Source: Clostridiaceae bacterium
GTDB taxonomy: Bacteria; Bacillota; Clostridia; Saccharofermentanales; UBA5734
Assembly: GCA_012519875.1 (NCBI GenBank)
Contig: JAAYPL010000162.1
Coordinates: forward strand, 1 to 5,841
DNA length: 5,841 bases
Reading direction: 5' to 3'
Shown: in pieces, positions 1 through 5,359 of the stretch
Numbering within the stretch: position 1 is the first letter of the stretch
How the letters are laid out: each line of letters begins with the position of its first letter
The notes under the pieces: generated by a model
What the model was told of the DNA's origin: nothing
Database searches by the model: none
Seen by the model: the letters and a program-made list of their open reading frames with translations, nothing else
Position numbers and translations under genes: made by a program

Positions 1-384
1 CAAAAACATGATCTCATCATAGCTCATATCGGGTGATACATAGTGGGTACCGGCCACGTAGGTGCCGTCAAAGCCGTTGAATTTGGAAAGCAACGTGAAA
101 AGAAATGTGTTCTCGATAATGCCTTTTCCCTTGAGGATTTCGGCGATTTCCTGCGTTGAGGACGCTCTGGGAATGATCAGCATGACCGCGCCCGGTGTAC
201 TCTCGTCAATTAAGGGTACGCCGGATTCGCGAGCATCCTGATATCGTTTTTCCAGCATATCAAAGCGGTCGCTCTGAGACATAACATAAGACATTCCGAA
301 GTAGAACCCTGCAGTCGTACCGCCGAGAATCAGGAAAATTATCAAAACAGTAATCAATGTGCGTATTATTTTTTTGGAAACCAT
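1..384 (-). CDS. mltG: MltG/YceG-like endolytic murein transglycosylase, N-terminal part (3' end outside window)
   Basis: The reading frame opens with ATG at 384-382 and stays open for 128 codons to the window edge, so only the N-terminal third or so of a usual MltG is visible. Residues 1-5 are short and basic (MVSKK). Residues 6-35 form one hydrophobic segment, expected to be an uncleaved inner-membrane anchor. Residues 38-60 are a charged linker. Residues 66-128 match the LysM-like region of the family: a strand with IIPRASS, then EIAEILKGKGIIENTFLF, then GTYVAGTHYVSPDMSYDEI. MltG cuts nascent glycan strands outside the membrane and helps set their length; the catalytic glutamate domain lies beyond the window, so activity cannot be judged. 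A GGAGG at 396-392 sits 7 nt before the ATG. The gene starts 21 nt after the typA stop, so cotranscription is likely. The family call rests on the anchor plus the LysM-like pattern. Confidence 0.85.
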   Translation of the reverse strand, partial: MVSKKIIRTLITVLIIFLILGGTTAGFYFGMSYVMSQSDRFDMLEKRYQDARESGVPLIDESTPGAVMLIIPRASSTQEIAEILKGKGIIENTFLFTLLSKFNGFDGTYVAGTHYVSPDMSYDEIMFL

Positions 385-405
385 AACCGGTCCTCCGGGT
401 TTGGG

Positions 406-2259
406 TTAGCCATCAGCTTTCTTTGATCGCAGTTTGATCCTCTGGTCGGCATCTAAAATTCGTTTGCGCAGACGTATATTGTGCGGTGTGATCTCGATCA
501 GCTCATCATCAGCAACAAATTCCAGATGCTGTTCCAAACTCATGACGACCGGCGGGGACAGTCGGAGCGCATCGTCTGAGCCGGCTGCCCGTATGTTGGT
601 CACATGTTTCCGCTTGCATACGTTAATGACGATGTCTTCATTTTTGGGACTGCTGCCGACCACCATGCCCGCATAAACCGGCGTACCCGGCCCGATAAAC
701 AAGGTACCGCGCTCCTGGGCATTATATAAGCCGTAAGTCACAGCTTCGCCGCTCTCCCAAGCGACCAAAACACCGTGATTGCGCGTTTCAATCTCGCCCA
801 TCCACGGCTCAAATCCGCTAATAACGCTGTTCATTATACCATTGCCTCTTGTGTCGGTCAAAAACTCCGAGCGGTAGCCGATCAGGCCGCGTGAAGGGAT
901 ACGAAACTCCATTCGTACATAGCCTTTTTCCGGCGGCAGCATATTGATCAACATCGCCCGTCTGCTGCCGAGTTTCTCAATGACGGTACCGACGAACTCC
1001 TCCGGCACATCGATCAATAACAACTCGACCGGCTCCATCATCTGCCCGTCAATTTCCTTGATGATGACCTTCGGTTTGGAAACCTGGAACTCATAGCCTT
1101 CCCTGCGCATCGTTTCGATCAGGATCGACAGGTGCAGCTCACCGCGCCCTTTAACAACAAAGGATTCGGTTGTATCGGTTTCCTCCAGCCGCATTGAAAC
1201 ATTGGTTTCCATTTCACGAAACAGGCGATCCCGTAAATGTCGGGAAGTAACAAACCTCCCCTCCCGACCGGCAAAAGGACTGTCGTTGACGCTGAAGGTC
1301 ATGGAGATCGTCGGTTCATCAATATTGACAAAAGGCAGCGGTTCGGCGAAACCTTGGGCACAGATGGTATCGCCGATGTTGATATCCGGTATTCCGGCAA
1401 CACAAACTATTTCGCCGACGCCTGCGCTTTGTATTTCCACCCGCCTTAATCCTGCAAAACGAAACAGCTTAACCACTTTGGCGTTTCGCTGGGAACGATC
1501 ATCGCAACCGCATACCGTAACCAACTGGGCTTGGGAAAGCGTACCTCTTTCAATGCGACCGATCGCTATACGGCCAATATAATTATCGTAGTCGATATTT
1601 GACACCAACAATTGCAGTGGCTTTTGCAACTCCCCGGTCGGACAAGGGATATGATCGCGGATTGTTTCGAGAAGCGGCCTGATCGTCGCGGACGCATTCC
1701 CGATTTCATCGATCGACGGAGGGTGTTGAAGGGATGCATATCCGTGTCGCGCAGAAGCGTAAATGATCGGAAAATCCAATTGGTCGTCAGTGGCCCCCAA
1801 TTCGATAAAAAGCTCCAGCACCATGTCGACAACCTCTGCCGGACGCGCATCCGGCCGATCGATTTTGTTGATGACCACAATTGGCCGCAACTTCATCTCT
1901 AATGCTTTGCGCAAGACAAAACGTGTTTGCGGCATGGGTCCGTCATAAGCATCAACCACCAGCAGAACACCATCAACCATCTTAAGAACCCGCTCAACCT
2001 CGCCGCCAAAATCGGCATGTCCCGGAGTATCGACGACATTGATGCGCAAATCGTCAAATGTAACCGCCGTATTTTTGGCCAAAATGGTTATCCCGCGCTC
2101 TCGTTCCAGTGTGTTGGAATCCATCACTTGCTCGATGAGCTGCTCATTTTCACGAAAAATTCCGCTTTGTCGGAGCATCGCATCAACCAATGTGGTTTTG
2201 CCATGATCCACATGGGCAATAATCGCAATATTACGTAGATTTTCGATTTTGTGAGTCAC
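406..2259 (-). CDS. typA: Ribosome-associated translational GTPase TypA/BipA
   Basis: This 617-residue protein has the normal length for TypA/BipA, an EF-G-like GTPase that binds the 70S ribosome and is linked to 50S assembly and stress or low-temperature growth. G-domain motifs are complete: P-loop AHVDHGKTT (15-23), G2 in RERGITI (54-60), G3 DTPGH (77-81), G4 NKID (131-134) and G5 SA (169-170). A beta-barrel domain II follows (about 212-305), then the EF-G-III-like and V-like domains (about 315-485; RGRGELHLSILIETMRREG is typical) and the TypA-specific C-terminal domain with a basic RLRKRILD stretch near 596-603. The start is GTG at 2259-2257: no in-frame ATG lies near, and it puts LRNIAIIAHVDHGK at the family's usual distance from the N-terminus. 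An AAGGAA at 2275-2270 lies 10 nt upstream. It sits between der (43-nt gap) and mltG (21-nt gap), consistent with one operon. No key residue is missing. Confidence 0.97.
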   Translation of the reverse strand: MTHKIENLRNIAIIAHVDHGKTTLVDAMLRQSGIFRENEQLIEQVMDSNTLERERGITILAKNTAVTFDDLRINVVDTPGHADFGGEVERVLKMVDGVLLVVDAYDGPMPQTRFVLRKALEMKLRPIVVINKIDRPDARPAEVVDMVLELFIELGATDDQLDFPIIYASARHGYASLQHPPSIDEIGNASATIRPLLETIRDHIPCPTGELQKPLQLLVSNIDYDNYIGRIAIGRIERGTLSQAQLVTVCGCDDRSQRNAKVVKLFRFAGLRRVEIQSAGVGEIVCVAGIPDINIGDTICAQGFAEPLPFVNIDEPTISMTFSVNDSPFAGREGRFVTSRHLRDRLFREMETNVSMRLEETDTTESFVVKGRGELHLSILIETMRREGYEFQVSKPKVIIKEIDGQMMEPVELLLIDVPEEFVGTVIEKLGSRRAMLINMLPPEKGYVRMEFRIPSRGLIGYRSEFLTDTRGNGIMNSVISGFEPWMGEIETRNHGVLVAWESGEAVTYGLYNAQERGTLFIGPGTPVYAGMVVGSSPKNEDIVINVCKRKHVTNIRAAGSDDALRLSPPVVMSLEQHLEFVADDELIEITPHNIRLRKRILDADQRIKLRSKKADG

Positions 2260-2289
2260 GTGCTGTAAGTTCCTTCCCTTTCGGTATAT

Positions 2290-2301
2290 CGCCGGCCGGC
2301 G
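2290..2301. repeat. 12-bp GC palindrome between der and typA
   Basis: CGCCGGCCGGCG reads the same on both strands and sits in the 43-nt der-typA gap, just after the der stop codon. In RNA it could fold as a 4-bp all-GC stem with a GGCC loop. No T-run follows on the minus strand, so it is not an intrinsic terminator. It could be a minor mRNA stability or pausing element, or simply chance in GC-rich sequence. Confidence 0.4.
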
Positions 2302-2302
2302 G

Positions 2303-3631
2303 TCATGATTTGTTTTTTTCCTTGGGTCTCAAGATAAACCAAATCGGCGTACCGTTAAAGCCGTAATTTTTGCGAAACTGGTTTTCCAGATAACGTTCGT
2401 AGGAAAAATGCATCAGTTTACGATCATTGATGAACAAGACAAATTGCGGCGGGTGAATGCCGACCTGCGTAGCGTAATATATTTTCAGATGCCGGCCTTT
2501 ATCCTGGGGTGTCGGCACCATGGCCACGGATTCCGAAATCAGGTCATTGAGCATCCCGGTTGACAACCGCAGGCCGGCTTGAGCGTATATTTCGTTAATG
2601 GTGACAAAGATCCTGTCGACCCGTTGGCCTGTCAGGGCCGAGATAAACAGGATCGGCGCATACTGCATGAATGGAAAACGGCTCCTGATCCGACGACTGA
2701 AATCTTCCAGCGTCCCGGTTTCCTTTTCGATCAGGTCCCACTTGTTAACAACCAGCGCCGAGGCCTTGCCGGCATTGTGGGCATATCCGGCCACCTTGGT
2801 ATCCTGTTCGGTGACACCTTCGGCCGCATCGATCAAAATCAAGCAAACATCCGCCCGTTCGACCGCCGCCAGTGAGCGAATCATGCTATATTTTTCCACA
2901 CTGCTGTCGATCCGGCTTTTTTTGCGCAGCCCGGCGGTGTCAATGAATGTATACCGGCCATATTCATTGTCCAGATCGGAATCAACAGCATCCCGGGTCG
3001 TACCGGGTATCGTTGAGACAATGGCCCGCTCTTCTCCGAGAAGTTTGTTAACCAAGGAGGATTTTCCGGCATTGGGCTTACCGATAACAGCCACTCGAAT
3101 ACGTTCACGTTCCTGGTCGGGATCTTCCTCCGGCGGGAAATGAAGATAAACCTCATCCAACAACTCCCCCACGCCCAATCGATGGATCGACGAGATGGCA
3201 AAGATTTCACCCAGACCAAGATTATAAAACTCAAAGGCATCCGGCGGCATTTCACCGATCCGGTCGGCTTTATTAACCGCCACAACCACCGGTTTACCCG
3301 ATTTTCGCAAAACATCGGCAATTTCCTGATCATCCGCCGTCAAACCCGCCTTCAAGTCAACCAGAAAAATGATCACATCGGCGGTATCGATGGCGATCTG
3401 CGCCTGCTCGCGCATAGCTTTGAGGATAATATCCTCCGTGGTCGGTTCAATACCCCCCGTATCAATGATGGAAAACACCCTGCCGCGCCACTCACACTCA
3501 GCATAAATCCGGTCACGAGTCACGCCCGGGACATCATCAACAATTGAAATGCGCTCGCCCGCCAGGTAATTAAACAAGGTTGATTTCCCAACATTAGGCC
3601 GGCCTACCACAGCCACAATAGGTTTACTCAT
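2303..3631 (-). CDS. der: Ribosome biogenesis GTPase Der (EngA), tandem G domains
   Basis: Der is an essential cytoplasmic GTPase needed for maturation of the 50S subunit. This 442-residue protein is of normal length and has both G domains. G domain 1 shows GRPNVGKS (10-17), VTRD (37-40, G2), DTGG (57-60) and NKAD (120-123). G domain 2 shows GKPNAGKS (184-191), TTRD (211-214), DTAGLRKKSRI (231-241, the typical switch II) and NKWD (296-299). The C-terminal KH-like domain spans about 352-437, with YERYLENQFRKNYGFNGTPI typical of the end of the family. The frame is open for 22 codons further upstream, but the ATG at 3631-3629 is chosen because MSKPIVAVVGRPNVGKS matches the conserved N-terminus and a strong AAAGGAGG lies 8 nt upstream. 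The ATG overlaps the TGA of the radical SAM gene as ATGA, which implies translational coupling. The basic tail (PKEKNKS) is unremarkable. Confidence 0.98.
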   Translation of the reverse strand: MSKPIVAVVGRPNVGKSTLFNYLAGERISIVDDVPGVTRDRIYAECEWRGRVFSIIDTGGIEPTTEDIILKAMREQAQIAIDTADVIIFLVDLKAGLTADDQEIADVLRKSGKPVVVAVNKADRIGEMPPDAFEFYNLGLGEIFAISSIHRLGVGELLDEVYLHFPPEEDPDQERERIRVAVIGKPNAGKSSLVNKLLGEERAIVSTIPGTTRDAVDSDLDNEYGRYTFIDTAGLRKKSRIDSSVEKYSMIRSLAAVERADVCLILIDAAEGVTEQDTKVAGYAHNAGKASALVVNKWDLIEKETGTLEDFSRRIRSRFPFMQYAPILFISALTGQRVDRIFVTINEIYAQAGLRLSTGMLNDLISESVAMVPTPQDKGRHLKIYYATQVGIHPPQFVLFINDRKLMHFSYERYLENQFRKNYGFNGTPIWFILRPKEKNKS

Positions 3632-5040
3632 CGGAGGTCCCTCCTTTCGGCCGACCAACCAAGAGAGCCCAGCAAACCTGCAGCGTCCGCCGAGCAAACC
3701 AGGACAGGCAACCCGAGTCCCTGAGACAAATCCTTCACCGTCACATCGTCAAGGAGCACTTGCTCTCCCGATTTGAGCAGGCAACCGGGCAGAAGCACGC
3801 CGGAACGGGTTGTTTTTTCCACCGGCCAGTGCTGCAAAAACAAGCGCAACTGCTCTTGAATGTCCCGGCCGGTCAGCAAGCCGGCAACGGTAATGCTTTC
3901 CCCCAGAAAATAATTGACAACAGGCACCAACTGCACATCCAAATCAAATCGGTCGGAAAGCCTCTTGATCCATGGCTCAAGAAGCGGCTCGGCGGCTTTC
4001 CCGGTCACAAGCAGAACCGTTCGGATCGGTCTCCCGTCATCCGAATCTTCCGGCCAGACGATCATGGTCGGCGGTTTAGCGGTAATGGGATCGGCTTCCA
4101 AGCCGGCTGCCAACTCCTGCAGCAGAAGGGATGCCATCCCGACACCGTTCTCCAGTTGCGGAAAGTCTTCATAATGCGCGACATCCGGTAAAGAATAGCC
4201 GGCCTTCAGATAAATTTCATCAGCTGCATAGATCAGCCGTATACCGCGCTTTTCCAGCATATCTTGCTGCCTCGAGGCAATTTGCTTCAAAAGGGTCTCG
4301 GCATCCTCCCGCTCCAGTCCGCGCAAAGCAAAAAGACCGTTGACTTTTCGATATCGCGTCAGGCCGACCGGGACAATTGCAATGCTTTGCACCGCCGGAC
4401 CCAGGCCGATCAAATCGTCAAGCGTACGATCCAGGGCCGGCCCATCATTAAGATCGGGACAAAGAACAATTTGGATGTTCATCGCCAGTCCTACGGCAGC
4501 AAGACGCCGCATGCGCGTCATGATTTCGCCGGCACGGGGATTGCGCATCATCCTTATACGAAGCGCCGGATCCGTGGTATGGACCGAAAGGTTGACCGGC
4601 GACAGACCATAGCTGATCAACCGCTCAAATTCAGCATCGTCGATATTGGTCAAGGTGACATAGTTTCCGGTCAAAAAGGACAGGCGCATGTCATCATCCT
4701 TAAAATAAAGGGATGACCGCAGACCCGGGGGAAGTTGATCAATAAAGCAAAAAACACAGTGATTGGCACAGCCGGCATATTCGCTCATTATAGGATCGGA
4801 AAAATCTAAGCCGATATCTTCATCCTGGTCCTTTTCAATATCAAATTCGAACAGGCCTCCCCCCGTCTTGTCAATCGTCAGCAGCAATTTGCACGTCAGC
4901 TGGCGCAAGCGGTAATCGAAAACATCAACGACAGGCCGGCCGTCCAGCGCAAGAAGCCGGTCGCCCGGAACAAGGCCAAGTTCTTCGGCAATACTGCCTG
5001 CCGCTACCTGGCTGATCAGATGGCCTGTTTGCTCCGTCAT
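3628..5040 (-). CDS. DUF512 family protein: PDZ plus radical SAM enzyme of unknown function
   Basis: This 470-residue protein matches the DUF512 family (also described as a TIGR03279-type FeS oxidoreductase). Residues 5-50 look like a PDZ domain (ISQVAAGSIAEELGLVPGDRLLALDGRPV). Residues 91-98 hold a C-x3-C-x2-C motif (C91, C95, C98, in GCANHCVFCFIDQLP), which should bind a [4Fe-4S] cluster and SAM. A radical SAM barrel would follow (about 85-240; YVTLTNI near 127-133, NLSVHTT at 150-156). The C-terminal DUF512 region includes YAADEIYLKAGY (271-282), NYFLGESITVAGLLTGRDI (376-394) and LLDDVTVKDL (429-438). The reaction and substrate are, to my knowledge, not established; a cytoplasmic, oxygen-sensitive enzyme is expected. 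The ATG at 5040-5038 is preceded by a G/T-rich site, GGGTGGGTGA (5053-5044). The gene starts 17 nt after a terminator-like T-run and ends in ATGA overlap with der. PDZ-radical SAM next to der recurs in clostridial genomes (from memory), hinting at a ribosome or RNA related role; this is not proven. Confidence 0.93.
   Translation of the reverse strand: MTEQTGHLISQVAAGSIAEELGLVPGDRLLALDGRPVVDVFDYRLRQLTCKLLLTIDKTGGGLFEFDIEKDQDEDIGLDFSDPIMSEYAGCANHCVFCFIDQLPPGLRSSLYFKDDDMRLSFLTGNYVTLTNIDDAEFERLISYGLSPVNLSVHTTDPALRIRMMRNPRAGEIMTRMRRLAAVGLAMNIQIVLCPDLNDGPALDRTLDDLIGLGPAVQSIAIVPVGLTRYRKVNGLFALRGLEREDAETLLKQIASRQQDMLEKRGIRLIYAADEIYLKAGYSLPDVAHYEDFPQLENGVGMASLLLQELAAGLEADPITAKPPTMIVWPEDSDDGRPIRTVLLVTGKAAEPLLEPWIKRLSDRFDLDVQLVPVVNYFLGESITVAGLLTGRDIQEQLRLFLQHWPVEKTTRSGVLLPGCLLKSGEQVLLDDVTVKDLSQGLGLPVLVCSADAAGLLGSLGWSAERRDLR
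3629..3647 (-). promoter_or_regulatory. der ribosome binding site inside a small inverted repeat at an ATGA junction
   Basis: AAAGGAGG (3647-3640) is a near-perfect Shine-Dalgarno sequence 8 nt before the der ATG, and it fixes the der start against the longer open frame. The GGAGG (3644-3640) is followed after 2 nt by CCTCC (3637-3633). The two could pair, practically as a 4-bp GGAG/CTCC stem with a 4-nt loop, and hide the site. The site lies within the last codons of the upstream gene, whose TGA (3630-3628) overlaps the der ATG. Ribosomes finishing the upstream gene would open such a hairpin, which would favour coupled translation. The repeat is seen; the regulatory role is inferred. Confidence 0.6.
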
Positions 5041-5057
5041 ATTTCACCCACCCATAG

Positions 5058-5093
5058 AAAAAGCAGCGAGTGTGCAAAATTCATTCTCGCTGC
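5058..5093 (-). terminator. Intrinsic terminator or attenuator after rpmF
   Basis: On the minus strand GCAGCGAG (5093-5086) and CTCGCTGC (5070-5063) form a perfect 8-bp stem with six G-C pairs, followed at once by five T (5062-5058). This is the form of a rho-independent terminator 44 nt after the rpmF stop. The 15-nt loop (5085-5071) is longer than usual. Only 17 nt separate the T-run from the ATG of the DUF512 gene, so no promoter fits after it. Downstream transcription therefore needs read-through, or a promoter upstream of the hairpin that makes it part of the leader. Confidence 0.75.
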
Positions 5094-5107
5094 ATCGTAG
5101 AATTTTG
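5075..5107 (-). promoter_or_regulatory. Alternative 8-bp inverted repeat interleaved with the terminator (possible antiterminator or pseudoknot)
   Basis: CAAAATTC (5107-5100) is perfectly complementary to GAATTTTG (5082-5075), and the latter fills most of the terminator loop. The four arms alternate in the RNA in the order A-B-A'-B', so the two stems form either a pseudoknot or two competing folds. If the A stem forms first, it encloses the 5' arm of the terminator. The four nucleotides CACA (5074-5071) left to span an 8-bp stem look short for a full pseudoknot, which favours competition or partial pairing. The arms are AT-rich (two G-C pairs), so this stem is weaker than the terminator unless something stabilises it. 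The repeats are seen directly; the switch is inference. Confidence 0.4.
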
Positions 5108-5110
5108 TCC

Positions 5111-5122
5111 GATTGACCAATC
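5111..5122. repeat. Short dyad in the rpmF downstream region
   Basis: GATTG-AC-CAATC is a 5-bp inverted repeat with a 2-nt centre, between the rpmF stop and the interleaved repeats. It is too tight to be a good hairpin, though a shorter stem with a 4-nt loop is possible, and it could in principle be a protein binding dyad. Nothing else supports a function. Confidence 0.25.
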
Positions 5123-5136
5123 CGCCGAAGAGCCGA

Positions 5137-5319
5137 TCAGTCCTCTCCCATTTTGACAATTTCTTTGCCGCCGTAGTATCCGCAGGTCTTGCAGACCCTG
5201 TGCGGCATCTTTTTTGTATGGCATTGCGGGCAGTCGATTAAGTTTGGCACGCTCAGTTTCCAGTTCGACCTGGCACGGCCGGTTCTGGCTTTTGACCATT
5301 TTCTCTTAGGGGTTGCCAC
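5137..5319 (-). CDS. rpmF: 50S ribosomal protein L32 (bL32), zinc-ribbon form
   Basis: This 60-residue protein belongs to the bL32 family, a small basic protein of the large ribosomal subunit. The N-terminus MATPKRKWSKARTGRARSNW matches the family's conserved PKRK-S(K/R) opening, and WKL (20-22) is typical. Two CxxC pairs (C30/C33 and C43/C46, in CPQC and CKTC) form a complete zinc ribbon, so this is the zinc-binding form and not the zinc-free paralogue some bacteria switch to in zinc limitation. An in-frame TTG two codons upstream (5325) is possible, but it would lie only 4 nt after GGAGG. The GTG at 5319-5317 lies 10 nt after it and gives the conserved MA-PKRK start, so it is preferred. yceD lies 40 nt upstream, the classic yceD-rpmF pair. 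The usual downstream partner plsX is absent; a terminator-like hairpin and the DUF512 gene follow instead. Confidence 0.97.
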   Translation of the reverse strand: MATPKRKWSKARTGRARSNWKLSVPNLIDCPQCHTKKMPHRVCKTCGYYGGKEIVKMGED

Positions 5320-5327
5320 TTCCAAAA

Positions 5328-5334
5328 CACCTCC
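5328..5334 (-). promoter_or_regulatory. rpmF ribosome binding site
   Basis: GGAGGTG (5334-5328) is a strong Shine-Dalgarno sequence in the 40-nt yceD-rpmF gap. Its distance to GTG 5319 (8 nt from the end of GGAGGTG) is normal, whereas TTG 5325 would be only 2 nt away. This decides the rpmF start. Confidence 0.8.
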
Positions 5335-5359
5335 ATAATGTCTGTAGAGCCGATCGCCA

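Larger units (their letters stand above)
5129..5355 (-). repeat. 10-bp direct repeat on both sides of rpmF
   Basis: AGAGCCGATC (plus-strand reading) occurs at 5129-5138, across the rpmF stop codon, and again at 5346-5355, just after the yceD stop codon. Each copy marks the end of a gene in the same orientation. The copies are short and 217 bp apart; a transposon footprint is not supported, and chance is a real possibility. Confidence 0.3.

Noticed and set aside
2598..3143. Plus-strand open frame of 181 codons opposite der
   Set aside because: It lies wholly antisense to the conserved second G domain of Der, shows no recognisable domain and is low-complexity in S/R/T, as expected for a shadow frame.
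3632..3697. 22-residue N-terminal extension of Der from an upstream start
   Set aside because: The extension is unlike the family, overlaps the upstream gene and skips the strong SD 8 nt before ATG 3631.
4264..4716. Plus-strand open frame of 150 codons opposite the radical SAM gene
   Set aside because: It is antisense to the well-conserved radical SAM region, and I recognise no domain in it.
5153..5174. Plus-strand TTGACA followed 15 nt later by TAGTAT, a possible antisense promoter within rpmF
   Set aside because: The spacing is short, the -10 match is poor and the bases are part of conserved rpmF codons; there is no gene on the plus strand to serve.
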